NCBI GenBank assembly: GCA_944548615.1
Contig: OX155952.1
Coordinates: 31,822,278 to 31,886,277, forward strand
Reading direction: 5' to 3'
Source of the DNA: Micropterix aruncella
Lineage: Eukaryota > Arthropoda > Insecta > Lepidoptera > Micropterigidae
DNA: 64,000 nucleotides
The notes beneath the pieces were generated by a model. It had not been told where the DNA came from, ran no database searches, and saw only the letters and a program-made list of their open reading frames with translations. Below are positions 36,250 through 47,515 of the stretch, in pieces; the first letter of the stretch is position 1; the number at the start of each line of letters is the position of its first letter. The translations under genes and the position numbers were made by a program.

Positions 36250-36920
36250 GTATTCGGCGTTCATATACCAGTGCTTAATGTATGCTAGACAGCACCTGGC
36301 AGAAACTACAATTAATGCAGACATTCACTTGCATCATACCCGCGGTAGCTCCCTTTTATGCGTACCCCGAATACGACTGGCAAAAGTACAGAAAAGCTAC
36401 TTGTAACTTAGCATTAAATTCTATAATCTACATAATCCCTACAAAATTTAAACAGCTGGAGGACATAAAATTAAAAAAAAACATCAAGAGGATGCTGATA
36501 GGCCACCCTTTTTATAATCTGGCCGAATTTGAGGGATTTTTCAAATATTGTGCCCATTTAAATTACTTAAAAAAGTAGAGCCTTATTGTCTGATTATTTT
36601 ATATGGTCTTATATCTGTACTTTTAGTTTAAAATGCATAACGTAGATTTAATTTGATTATTTAACATTTTACTGACAATTTGAATATTACGATGAATAAT
36701 TTTACTACGTATCTTTTCAAATTACTAACTTCTTCAAATATTAGGCTTCTATTTTGATTATTTATATTTATAGTTTGACAATCTGGTAGTTAATTCTTGA
36801 CTACCTATGTATGTTCAATAAAGAGTAGTAACGATTCTTACTACCTAACCCAATTATTTTGACACGTCCAAGAGCGATCTTTAGCCGTCAATTAGACACG
36901 ACGAAAATGTAATGTAATGT
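36250..36920 (+). pseudogene. LINE C-terminus and 3' UTR with (aatgt)n tail, copy 1
   Basis: In one frame HTRGSSLLCVPRIRLAKVQK, then after a frameshift IPTKFKQLEDIKLKKNIKR and FYNLAEFEGFF before the stop at about 36576. The 3' UTR (gattatttaacattttactg, ttgactacctatgtatgttc, gccgtcaattagacacga) ends in aatgtaatgtaatgtaa. The 59125-59480 copy shares the UTR and tail. This family differs from the LINE directly upstream. Confidence 0.75.
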
Positions 36921-37235
36921 AAACAGATAAACACACACAAACGCACACATATGCTGTCCATCACACAAACTGACATCAACATCCATATACCAACACCCAC
37001 ATATACACATATAGCGAGCATCCTTCTATATTTTTTAGTTTTCTTTGTATTTGCAGCATATTTTTGTATTTTTTTTTAATATATTCTAAATAATTAAAAA
37101 CAGCATTGGCGTTATTTCATTATTGATATGCTGTATGTTTTTTTTTAAATCAACGTAAAATATATTTACCACCGAATACAAAAACTTTGCAGTTAAAATC
37201 AAATCTGTTTCTAATCCGCAAGATGTTATCGCGGC
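36921..37235. other. Unassigned stretch
   Basis: AT- and A-rich with a cacacacaaacgcacacata-like tract at about 36928. Nothing else seen. Confidence 0.35.
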
Positions 37236-37326
37236 TTACACGAATCTTAAGCCGCGTTTGTATTGAATTTGTAGGTGTAACAATCGTAACGCTATAGCGG
37301 ATTCTCGCCGAGTCGCCGCCGCCACA

Positions 37327-37518
37327 ATGGGCGGGGAAAACTCACAGGGAAGCTGTTTATCTGATGATGTTAAAGATCGTCCGTGTCTTTTGTTAGACGC
37401 TGCCCGAGTGAAAGCAAAGCAACTCCAACGAAATGCATGGCAGGCGAGCATGCGGCTCTCCACGCCTTTGTGGCCCCAAGACATGAACGCGAGCCTCGTT
37501 GCAGCATACCGCTTATAA
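37327..37518 (+). CDS. Unrecognised small ORF, 63 residues (doubtful)
   Basis: Begins MGGENSQGSCLSDDVK in a good Kozak-like context (gccgccgccacaatgg) within a GC-richer island (about 37240-37510) that fits no repeat family in the window. No domain, signal peptide or membrane segment is apparent, and an 82-codon frame overlaps on the other strand. It could be a piece of an exon, a relic, or chance. Function unknown. Confidence 0.2.
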   Translation: MGGENSQGSCLSDDVKDRPCLLLDAARVKAKQLQRNAWQASMRLSTPLWPQDMNASLVAAYRL

Positions 37519-37614
37519 TATTGTGCAATGCAATTCTATTAAATGGCTGCCATTGATGTTATAATTCGTTAGTGCAACCAGGCAACCCTGTCTATAGAAC
37601 GCAGATGCGGCAAC

Positions 37615-38225
37615 TTGGGTTGTCGACTACAGCGGGCGAGCCCGTCACCTCAGGAAGTTTTAACGATTAGTCGTTCTATCTCCCTGGAGTGAGCGTAGAA
37701 GACTTGGGGACGAAACAGTCCACCATTTAGCTACGTCACAAGCCCGTTAGAGGCCAACGCCTTAACCGCGAGATAGCAAGGAGTGTTACCCGGCGGGCTT
37801 ACACTCACGCCCTTACTTGCAATTGCGACCAGATTACTCCAGTCTCTCGATTGGTTACGAGCTCGAGATCGCTTGCGCGGTCCTCTCCCTTACGAAGCGG
37901 CGAAACAGTGTATACCGAATCTATCGCGGACCACAGCATCCTTTGCCCGGCTGTTCACCCAGGATCGGATAGCCGATGGTCGTTTCAAGAGCAGTCGCCG
38001 TAAGGTCCGCAACCACCCCCGCTCTATAGGAAACAGTACTGCTTCCAGACTCCCCCGACTGTTAGTCAGAGTGCGCGATCGATTGGAAATGCCGCACCGA
38101 GCGCAGAACGTCCAGGAGCACCAGAAGATTGATTCCTAGGGGAAACTAACCATAAGGCCAGAGTCCTACCCAGGCTCGCACTTCATGCGTGGAGGCCGTC
38201 GGATGGGTGTTGATCCGTGAAAGTG
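37615..38225 (-). repeat. Dispersed repeat family A, copy 5
   Basis: Full-order reverse copy: ggttgtcgactac, gggcgagcccgtcac, aggaagttttaac, gttctatctccct, gaagacttgggg, ccaacgccttaaccgcgag, actcacgcccttac, gcgcggtcctctccctta, tatcgcggac, gtttcaagagc, ctctataggaaac, gtcggatgggtgttgat. It provides the intact reference for the interrupted copy at 11.5 kb. A 118-codon frame here is not preserved in the other copies by a clear pattern of silent changes. Confidence 0.75.
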
Positions 38226-40280
38226 ACCAACCCTGAACAGAATGGGTCTTCGTGGACAACTCAGCAAGGGCCCCTTAGCTCCCATCTAAAATTGCCAGAC
38301 AGATTCAATTATTTGTTTATTATAAACAATAAAATTTACAGAAGTAAGGTTGCGATATTCGCTAAACATTATTATAAATCGTGCAGGAGAAACCGATTAA
38401 ACCCATAGCCATTGTCTCATTGCATACCTAACTGAGCAAAAAAGCGGGATGCTGATAGTTTACTTAAGATATTGCTTGCTTGCGATCTGATTGGTATTAC
38501 GTTCGGTTATATGAAAAAAATTGTAAATATTTACACTTACACACACTGTATTACAATCGTATATCACACACTCACACATCCTCTATAATGACATACACTG
38601 ACACGAGATGCGTCTATCATGATATTAAAAAAAACTACTCATTTTCTCTGCGCACTCTATGGATTAATAATGGCTAATTAAAACATGACACTTTATCACA
38701 AAAAAATATCTAACTTACTTGTATTCCTCGATATCTCAAGACTATAGAAAAGCCAGTCTGGCAACCGGGAGCGGTTGCGCTTGCCCGGGCATCAAATAAG
38801 GTTAAAATCTAAATATAACTAAAATCGAGAAGAAGCTAAATATTAGTCATCTTAAAATGAAGCTATAACTTACAAAAGTGTCTGCAGAAAAATATGTTGT
38901 AAATTGATTTTTATAAAACAATAGTAAATTTTAGTTTGCAAAAATTAGGTAGTTTACGAGAAGTAGGTACAACAAATATGTATTCGAATCATTTGAAAAA
39001 AATACTGCTAAAAATCTCTATTCTGTACACAACTACTTCACGCGATTTTCGTAAATCTCAATTTAGAATCATCATATTGAAATGAATTTTCAAGATATTG
39101 GGATATTTTATCATTTAGGTTGATATTTACACCCAAATATATTACAAATGGTAACATTTACCTAGCATTATTAGTTTTTTGGTGACTTCAACTCCAGACT
39201 GCCATTGGTATGGTCCAGGGACATAAATGAATTAACCTTTTTATCATAAAATAATCTAGAATTTAAAAATAAAGAACAAGAAAACGATATTTTGATGTAT
39301 TTAGAAATTAATTTACTTGAGGATTTGATGTGTTAGGAATTAAAAAATACATGAAAATTGTAGCGTATCCCAAATTATCAGAATTTCTTCATTTGAGTAT
39401 TCTTGCAGACCTCTGTACTCTTCTATTTTTTTCACCTTAGACTTTAGACAATATGCAATCTTGGATTTTAATAACAACTTCCCTGTAAATGGAAAGCGTC
39501 TCCACCCATTTAATTACAAATGCGCGCGATTTCTGGTATGCGAACGATACTCTGTTTGTGCGAATACCATTCGCGTGTATTTTTAATCACGAACGCAACC
39601 AATCGCTAGTCAAGCATGGCAGATTAACAGCATATGTAGAAATTTCCTGCTGTACGCACAAGTTTACTTCTAGGTAGGCAAAAACGAACGTACGTGCCAT
39701 TGCCACTTTCGTTTTCAACTAGGAAATTGAGCATTGTTCAGACTAGGAAGGAACAGATAAGAAAACATGTCAATAGCACGTTTCGTTTTATATGTCTGCG
39801 TAAGTAGAAAATTGATGATGAGTACTTTTATTATTGGCAAGAATTTAAACGGCTTAATATTGTAAAAATCGTGTGATTCAATTGCATTTATTTATCAGTG
39901 TAGTGTTTCATGTCATTAATTGCAACAATGCAACAACAACATGCAACGTCTGTCGGCTTTTGAAACACACGAACACTGCAATCTGACATGTGCCAGAAGT
40001 TAAAGTATCCATAGGTTACAAAAACAATTTTTTTTCCAAAGTAGATTTAACTGATATTAGAAATAGGCGACTCGGTTGTTATATTTCCTGTTAATTCTAG
40101 CTTTATTATATTCTACAAACTCTACGCGGTTAATCCGTTTTATCTTGTTTATTTATTTTTCGTTTCTTCGCTCTTCTGCAAAATTCAGTTTTTTTAGTTG
40201 CGTCAGTTGTTCAAGTGACGTGCGATATGGCAGCGGTCACTCACACTCGCGAATAGTTGGCGAATTCTTGGGTGCGCGGA
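38226..40280. other. Long unassigned stretch
   Basis: Mostly AT-rich. 38750-38790 has gccagtctggcaaccggg with partial self-complementarity. 39480-39680 is somewhat GC-richer with no frame of interest. From 40200 the sequence (gcgtcagttgttcaagtg) could be an initiator region for the duplicated segment that follows. Confidence 0.35.
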
Positions 40281-40470
40281 AAGCGGCTCCGAATCTATTG
40301 TGGTCGAGCGAGTTAATAAGTTTAGCTTCGAGTCGCTGTACCTACATATATTTAGCAATTTGAAAGCTAAACGCGAATAGTAAGAGGAGAGTTATCAAAT
40401 TATGTGAGTTTATTTTGATTGCAATTCACGAGAATTTCACATCATTAATTTATATAAGACAGCAACTCCG
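40281..40470 (+). repeat. Local direct duplication, unit 1 (donor-like site)
   Basis: Shares attgtggtcgagcgag, agcttcgagtcg, tttgaaagctaaa, gcgaatagtaag, attcacgagaat and tcacatcattaat with 40810-40993. At 40380 the text is gaata followed by GTAAGA, donor-like; the second unit has GTAAGT at the same place. Confidence 0.7.
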
Positions 40471-40594
40471 AAATTACCTATATAATGTTGGACTGTGGTT
40501 TTCACAGATTAGTGTCAGATCAGACTATTTAGTGTTGCGACAACTCCTTTGAGAAGGTTAGTAAATTTTGTCAACCTGGCCCACCAACCAACAA

Positions 40595-40812
40595 GGAGGG
40601 AAAGTTTTGTGAACGCCTAATTTTTTTATTCGAGAAGAAGGCGGAAATGTCGATTTCGAGCCTCCCTGAGACTATTAAGACCATTTTCAGATGGAAGTCT
40701 GTCCGTGTGTCTCTCTATGTGTGGAATACACATCCACGATAGCGCCAAGAGTTAAAAACGCTTATTCCGATTGAGCTGAAATTTGGCTTGCAGGCATCGT
40801 TTGGTTATGGCA
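40595..40812 (+). repeat. Dispersed repeat family B, copy 3
   Basis: gggaaagttttgtgaacgcc, gactattaagacc, agatggaagtctgtccgtg, tccacgatagcgcc, ccgattgagctgaa, gcatcgtttggttatgg. It lies exactly between the two units of the local duplication and ends where unit 2 begins. Confidence 0.68.
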
Positions 40813-40993
40813 CGCTACGAATCCATTGTGGTCAAGCGAGATAATAAGTATAGCTTCGAGTCGATGTACTTATATTTAGCAGTTTGAAAGCTAAAAGCGA
40901 ATAGTAAGTGAAGCGTTATCACATTATATGATTTCATTTTGATTACGATTCACGAGAATCTCACATCATTAATCTGTATAAGACAGTTCAACG
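40810..40993 (+). repeat. Local direct duplication, unit 2 (donor-like site)
   Basis: Second unit of the duplication (first unit 40281-40470). Contains cgaatagtaagtg with GTAAGT at 40904. If these are alternative exons, both have kept a donor; no open frame supports coding. Confidence 0.68.
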
Positions 40994-41225
40994 TAATGAT
41001 GAAACCATCCGAGAGATAATTAATATGACGAAAACCGATTTAGACAGGACTACAAAGGACAGTGGAATTACGGATTCAGATCAGAGCCGTTCATTAACGA
41101 AGACGAGGGTTAATCGTGGCGATACAATTACGCAACTTAATAGTGTCGTAACCGTAGCATTTAGCAAGCGAAATTAAAAGCTGACAGTGGCACTCTTGAC
41201 GCATTTTGCATAATTGTCGATAAAT

Positions 41226-42275
41226 TTATTAAATAGTATCATTATAACAATGTTACGTAGTAACGTGACCATTAAGATCATTGTGATGTAATTATTAGAA
41301 TTTTTAGCTTTCTTCAAATGCTTTGTATAAGATCAAAATCAGTCGCCAATTTTATTGATATTCTACAATTTCTACATATGTTGCGTCATTCTCTTTCATT
41401 CTGTACTTACTATTATAAAACAATCATCAATGCTCTGTTGATTTTATTAAGTATTGTATATGTGTATTGTTGCTAATACAATCAAAAGACTTTCACATTA
41501 AAAAAAAGAAAAACAATTATCTATGTTGGTGCGTCTATTAATCTGGCGTACTTTGATTTAGCTTATTAGATAGTGAATGATATATTATGAGAAATTAGGA
41601 AAATGTAGATGTGGTTCGGACTATTCTAACAGCGATCAGTCTTGGTCTTTTTACACGAGTGCCCAACAAAAAAGGAGTGTAATGTGTTCAGAGTTCATCT
41701 ATGTATGTTTTCCGTTTCTTTAATCCACCATAACTTTTAAACGCTTGAATCGATTCAGAAGTGTGTTGTGTTAGAATCGTTATGTCATCCCGAGTGTCAT
41801 AGGGTACCTAAACTTCAAAATATAAAGTAAGCAGTTGTCCTAATATCCAAATGTCAATAAATTAACATAAATATATCGTGATTAGTTTCAAATGAAAGGT
41901 CTGATTAAGTGCATTCCGGAAATATATATTTATCTATATGGATAAATACATAAACCAAAAATTTTTCCTAAGAAACCATATTAAAAACAATTATAAATAC
42001 AATACTTGTTCACTTTCTGTAACGGCAGTCGTGTTTTTAATTCTTTTTATAATATATTTACTTGTTTTTCAAACAGCTTCTTCTAACTCGAGTATGATTA
42101 TGCCTCAGTGACTCATTCTTTGTTCCTCTACGTCGATGTTGAGATTGCTAATAACATGAGAAATTTAAACAGCATCTCGTTTAGACGTTGCTATTGCCGC
42201 ACTGCAGCCGCGCAAATATTTGCATTTAGATAAATCCTCAGATTGTAAATGTAGTCATCTGTGCACTACCCGTGT
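41226..42275 (+). repeat. Interspersed duplication D, copy 1 (interrupted by family C)
   Basis: Colinear with 51767-53392: gaccattaagatcattgtga, atttctacatat, cattctgta, tgctctgttgattt, gatttagcttatta, cagtcttggt, then after the insertion tctaactcgagta, tttagacgttgctat, gtagtcatctgtgc. The family C copy 41649-42060 separates the two halves. Probably an old unclassified repeat or a segmental duplication. Confidence 0.68.
41649..42060 (+). repeat. Dispersed repeat family C, copy 4
   Basis: Uninterrupted copy: ttttacacgagtgcccaac, aaggagtgtaatgtg, aacttttaaacgcttgaatc, aaatatatcgtg, attccggaaatatatattta, ggcagtcgtgttttt. The text at attccggaa is the empty site for the MITE at 20063-20483. Confidence 0.72.
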
Positions 42276-42616
42276 TCAGCCGCATAAGGCGGTAATGTCT
42301 TGACACTCTCTGATGGTTATCTGTGTCGTTGGCACACAATTCACGGCCAAGCGGACGTTATCTTTCCCTCGTTATTACGAACGAGTTAGCAGGCAGATGC
42401 ATGCAAGCGCCTGTTTACTAACACACTGCTGACCTCAGAGGAATGTTATCTATCGCTGATTGATTCTACTAATCTATATAACACTGACCCCTTAATCTGG
42501 TAGATACAGTTTTTCGCTAATAATAAGGATAACCCGGTACGATTCTTTTATCGTCAAAGTATTACCTCCGACGAAACTAATTACAATTTAAACTATTATT
42601 CCCAAGTTTGTCTCAG

Positions 42617-43085
42617 CACCAACGACATACGATCTGTGATTGGGAATGTCATCACCTGATATATTTATTTCAACATTATCTTTATTACCTCCAACGTTGT
42701 CTGTTGGCTATACTCTAATTCGTAGAGCTTACACTGAGAAAAATATTGTATTTCTTGATACAATGTCGTGTTGTTCTTACGGTTTTGTACAGAATAATGA
42801 AGTTTTAATCGTAAGTTTGTTGAATCGCTAGGAATTTTAAAATGTGAAACTCCATTACTCGATTATATGTTTTACCATGCTTCGTGCGGGTAATACGAAA
42901 AAACGGTATGATGTAGCTTCAACATGATTCTTGTGACTGACTATAAACCCACAAGTCTCTGAACTAACGACAGACGATCTGTGATTGGGAATGTCATTAC
43001 CTGATATATTTATTTCAACATCATCTTCATCATCTCCAACGTTGTCTGATGGCTATATTCTGATTCGATGGCTATATTCTAATTC
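42617..43085 (+). repeat. Two direct copies of a 120-bp segment
   Basis: 42624-42735 and 42963-43085 share acgatctgtgattgggaatg, tcacctgatatatttattt and ccaacgttgtctg, with 86% or so of positions matching by eye. They are separated by about 230 bp of sequence starting cactgagaaaaatatt, the element-end motif also seen at 13304. Confidence 0.65.
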
Positions 43086-43870
43086 TAAACGAATTTACCG
43101 CGTGAACTTTGTGGCACCCGACGTGTTGTCTATGTTGCAACCGCCGTTGTCCAGGGTAGACTAAAGCGCCGTCAACCCGTTGTCACGCGGGTTGACGGCA
43201 AAACGCTGTCAATGAGTAGATTATAACAATGATAGAGTGGCGGGTTCAATGCGGGCGAATTTTGAAAATTCGCCATTCATACAACACTCTTTGTGTCCTT
43301 TGATACGTACCTTCGTTCGGCGTTGGGCATTGAGAACATTTTAAGAAGATGGCTTCACGTAGTAGAGTTTAAAACCGTCATATCTATTGAAGTTCGCGGT
43401 TTGCGGTTTCTATTTCAATGGCTTCCCGGATCATGAGAGGAAAATAAAAAACATTCTTTGGATAGCATATTGGGATTTTGAAACTGTACCCAGTGGTTAG
43501 TACCGCTATTCAATATGTGTTCGCAGATCGCCGATTTTTTCGTTTTAAACAGTATTGATCTGTTCCTGTGGCTTTGGGCCGTTCGCGTTTATCCAATGTA
43601 GGTTAATCCTTAGCTGCATTTGATTTTATACATACCCGGGGTTTGCAATGATATTACATCCTTCACAGGTCTCAGAGATCGAGCTATATTTTGGGTCGGT
43701 TTGATGATCGTTTTTATGTGGAATTTGTTTAGCATCTTACCTATTCGTACTTAGACGCCCTTGACGTATAGAAAAAATGCTCGTGATATGCTCGGGTTCT
43801 GAGTTTCATCTGTATTGGGTCGTTTGCGTATCTCGCGTTATTTTCCGTAACAATTTTCCCTAAGCACATC
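43086..43870 (+). repeat. Dispersed repeat family G, copy 3
   Basis: The uninterrupted counterpart of 8835-9895: gcgtgaactttgtggcaccc, gcaaccgccgttgtccag, gagaacattttaagaa, ttcccggatcatgag, gttcgcagatcgccgattt, agagatcgagctatatttt, cgcccttgacg. It also contains a perfect hairpin near 43170-43200 (gtcaacccg ... cgggttgac). Confidence 0.72.
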
Positions 43871-44439
43871 CCTGTTGCATCTTCTGAGGAAAATGCTCAG
43901 GGTCGCATAGATCGCGTGCTCGATTCACGAGCGACGTTTGCACTGAACGTAGTTGGTAGGGGAGACGGTGTGAACTGGCATTCAAATATCTGTCCGTATG
44001 TGTGGGTTTCCGATAAACTGTTTATCCGAGAGCATTGTCATTTCTCCTCGTCACTTTGACATTTAAAAAAGCAAGGCGGCCGTCCTTTTCTACTTTATTC
44101 ACATTTCTACTAGATTCAAATATGAAGTGGACGAAACGTCGAAGAGACACGAGACAACATTCTTAGACATTTCTATTGCATTTTAATTACTAGGTCTAAA
44201 TTTATTGATTCACCCAAAACTGTTTCCAACATGCTCCCTCAAATTTAGGTTGGTTTCTTTTGCGACAACAAGTAATTTAAAACCTTTTGTATCTAAAATG
44301 TCGTTATGGTTTTAAGACAATTCAAATGGTGATAATTTATTTGATATGTATGTGGTTTTGTAAAACAATTTGTATGTTATTTATTACATTGGTCGCAGAT
44401 TCCTCGAGTCAATTTTTCGCATGGTATTTAGCATCGCCT
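43871..44439. other. Unassigned stretch
   Basis: Nothing recognised. Confidence 0.35.
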
Positions 44440-44760
44440 GGGTTTCTTTCGGCGTGACCACGCGACCACCAGTCTCGCGCCCATTGTTCGCTATCTTACT
44501 GAGTCTGGTCTCGGGGCGTCCCGCGCGGAGGCCATCTCCTGTAATTGGTCTCGTCGCGTCCGGCCTGGTCGCATTGTTTCGCTACCGGTCTATCCTGCCG
44601 CCGACCGGCCTTGTCGTTCCGCTCTTAATTAAAATGTTAACTCCTCGCCCCGAGCCCGAGGTGGGCTCACACCGGTGCGGTGCGGTGGGCTTCGCATCTT
44701 TATGATTTTCACGGGTATTACTCGAGTCTGTCGGCGGGAAACATCCATCGCACTATATTT
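44440..44760. other. GC-rich island, no gene identified
   Basis: A CpG-rich block (ctcggggcgtcccgcgcgga, accggtgcggtgcggtgggc) in AT-rich surroundings. A 111-codon plus-strand frame covers it, but its composition and lack of resemblance suggest it is open by chance because of the GC content. It could be a regulatory island or the edge of an element. Confidence 0.3.
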
Positions 44761-44854
44761 TACAGCGAGCCCATATCTCTTCAAATGTGGGTAGTGCGCT
44801 ACGTATTCATGTCAGAATGCGATCGATTGTTTTTATTCTTTATGTTATTCTGTT

Positions 44855-45394
44855 TGTTTTTAACGCGCTTTTATTAGGTCGACCTGTATGTAACTAACTA
44901 TGTAATGGAATCTAAGGTAACTAATTTAACCATCTTCCAAGGATCGTAGCGTCATCAGCTATGATATGATGGAACATCGTATCATAGCTGTGTTTGGACT
45001 CGTTTGAAAGGTCTTGTAATGAACTTTGACCACGATCAAGTTTCAAGGTCTGATGATGAAACCGGAAGACCGGAACTGGCATTCCATGATGGAATATCGT
45101 ATCTGACTTGTTTTGGACCCATTTGGACTTGTTAGAAAAGTCTTGGAATGAACTTTGACCACGATTAGGTTCCAAGGTCTGATGATGAAGCCGGAAGATA
45201 GGCACTGGCATTCCATGATGGAATATCATATCATAGCCGTGTTTGGACTCGTTAGAAAGGTCTTGTAATGAACTTTGACCACGATTCAGTTTCAAGGTCT
45301 GATGATGAAGCCGGAAGACAGGAACTGGCATTCCATGATGGAATATCGTATCATTTTTTGGTTTTTACGTGCATTTATAAAAGCATGTTTTTAG
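44855..45394. mobile_element. Family H, copy 2, with 120-bp (40-codon) tandem units
   Basis: Ends gtttttaacgcgcttttatt and (reversed) aaaaacatgcttttataaat. Unit starts at about 44966, 45086, 45213 and 45333, so spacing is 120, 127 and 120 bp. On the minus strand the units read as repeats of MPVPVFRLHHQTLK and NRGQSSLQD, then FHHG, in one 136-codon frame. The frame persists because the units are close to multiples of three; coding function is doubtful. Confidence 0.72.
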
Positions 45395-46679
45395 TGTTTT
45401 TTTTTAAAACTATTAATTTATTTTAATGTTCATGTTGCATGATTGCTTTTTTAATGTTGCATATTTAATAGAATAGAATAGAATAGAATAGATCAGTAGA
45501 AAATATCTTTATTATTATTATTATTTATTAAATATATTTATATATTTATTACCATAATAATATACATATTTATGAATCTATTTATTGTTTTTCTGCTCTG
45601 TTTACTGATATTTAATCCTTTAATATTTTGTACTGTTTAGTAACTTAGTAATTAATTTTCAGTATATTTTTTGTTTTTTTTTTTAAACCCTAATAATTTC
45701 ACCTTAAAAAATGCTGTGTTATTTAAACTTTTCTTTTATATAGCATAATGTACAATATGGCCGTTTAATAGGTGGAAACATATACATGCTTTATGTTTGT
45801 TATATTTTGATTTAGTAAATATGTTTTTTTGTACTGTCTGTTTCCCGAATAAAATAAAATAAAAATATATTGTATAACTGTATGTAAGGTACAGTGGTAC
45901 AGATGTTTTTTTACAAAATGGTCCTCTACAGTTTTCCCATAGGGCGTACGATTTCGATTTCATGATTAAAACCGCAGGTCATAAGCACAGAACACTCGTG
46001 CTTATTACTTATATTTTTAATTACGAGTCTAGGAAGTTAATAAGAAAAAAATAGGAGTCTAAAAATATTCAATAAGTATACATTTTAAAAATAATCTATT
46101 TGTGATAAAAATAATATTAAAATAACACAAGAATATAAAAGATAAAAAGTAATACCTTAACAGTATAATAATAACAATTTATTTCTTCGATTAGTCAGAT
46201 CGCAGAAAATATATCAAAAGAACCCTTATAAATAAAATAAATATGTAAAATATTGAGTAACGAAAGCATGGTCATATTAAATTTCCATTGTTGGTTAAAA
46301 ATTATTTTATGCTATAATAGCATTTCTCTTTTAGCCATTTTTTAAAAGTGTGGGTAATGCTTATTTATTATTTCTAATATTTAATACTTATAACAATTTA
46401 GATGTTTATGTTTTATAATATGGTACATCTCAGCAAACTGGTCATAACTGTTATGTTGATTTGTTTATTAAATAAATAAAATGAAATCATATTTGCGATT
46501 CTTCAATTGAATCAGATTTTCATTAGTGAAGATTTTAATCTGGTACTGTAGCAGGTACACACTTAAATGATCATCAAAACGCGGAATATATCATCTTCAC
46601 CAGGAGCTTCTATCAACTTTTAAGTCATGATAAAATATGCAGTATGCTTATACTGGGCAGTTGAAGACGTAACGTCATT
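45395..46679. other. Unassigned AT-rich stretch
   Basis: A (tagaa)n tract at 45472-45492 followed by tatctttattatt looks like the tail of a minus-strand LINE, whose body I cannot identify. Otherwise nothing. Confidence 0.4.
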
Positions 46680-47515
46680 GGGTTAGTCTCTAATTCTCTC
46701 CTCAGTGCAGCAGCAAACCTGGGTACATTCCTGACAACGTCTATACGTGGTCTTCTATAAGAAATAATATAGTAAGAGTGAAGATATTGTTCATTCTAGC
46801 ACTAATCTCTTAACCCCTCCTATCGCGGGGTAAAAATTTATTCGTCACTTCTGCCCGGGACAGTTTTGCGCGTGAAGTCGATGGCCTTGAGAAAAACGAC
46901 CATAACTTTTAAACTACTATACGGATCGTAAAAAGAATAACTGTAAAATGATCGCATTGAAATTTGAAATTTATAATATTATAACCTTATCCCGTCAAAC
47001 AATTAAGATAATAATGAATAAATATTTAAAAAGTTGGCATTTTACGCAGCGCGGAGCGCCCTAACCAATATTGGTTATATACAATTTTAGCATTTGTAAG
47101 CGTCTAACCAAAAATGGTTAACTCAAATAGGAAGGGTTAATGTCGCGACCAATGGGTTGCGACATTCGGGGATCAGTGCTAGAAGGAGGACACTAGGAGA
47201 TCAGTCTCTAACACTCTTTTCAGTGCAGCAGCAAACCTGGGTAAATTCCTGACAACGTCTCTAGGTTATCTTCTATGAGCAATAATAGAGTAAAGGTGAA
47301 CATATTGTTCATTCTAGCACTTATCTCCTAATGTCGCGACCAATGTGTTGCGACATTCGGAGATCAGCGCTAGAAGGACACTAGGAGATCAGTCTCTAAC
47401 ACTATTTTTAGTGCAGCAGAAAACCTGGTTAAATTACTGACAACGTCTCTAGGTTATCTTCTATGAGAAATAATAGAGTAAAAGTGAACATATTGTTCAT
47501 TCTAGCATTTGTTGT
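46680..47515. repeat. 188-bp tandem array, about 2.5 units, interrupted
   Basis: Units carry gtctctaacactc, agtgcagcagcaaacctggg, cctgacaacgtct, attgttcattctagcac and tgtcgcgaccaatg. ggagatcagtctc occurs at 47196 and 47384, a 188-bp period. The first unit (46680-46813) is cut off from its remainder (from 47141) by the TTAA element 46814-47136. Confidence 0.78.
46814..47136. mobile_element. TTAA-flanked MITE, 323 bp
   Basis: TTAA at 46810-46813 and 47137-47140. The left end is CCCCTCCTATC and the right end, reversed, CCCTTCCTATT. The neighbouring tandem unit is uninterrupted at the same place (ttatctcctaatgtcgcgac), a direct empty site with CTAA in place of TTAA. No coding capacity. Confidence 0.78.

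Noticed and set aside
37783..38139. 118-codon ORF within family A copy 5, with a similar frame in the copy at 49.5 kb
   Set aside because: In the best-matching stretch the differences fall on all codon positions and include several amino-acid changes, so there is no sign of protein constraint; other copies break the frame.
44370..44705. 111-codon plus-strand ORF
   Set aside because: It lies in a GC-rich island where stops are rare by composition; no family resemblance, no domain, and no conserved context.
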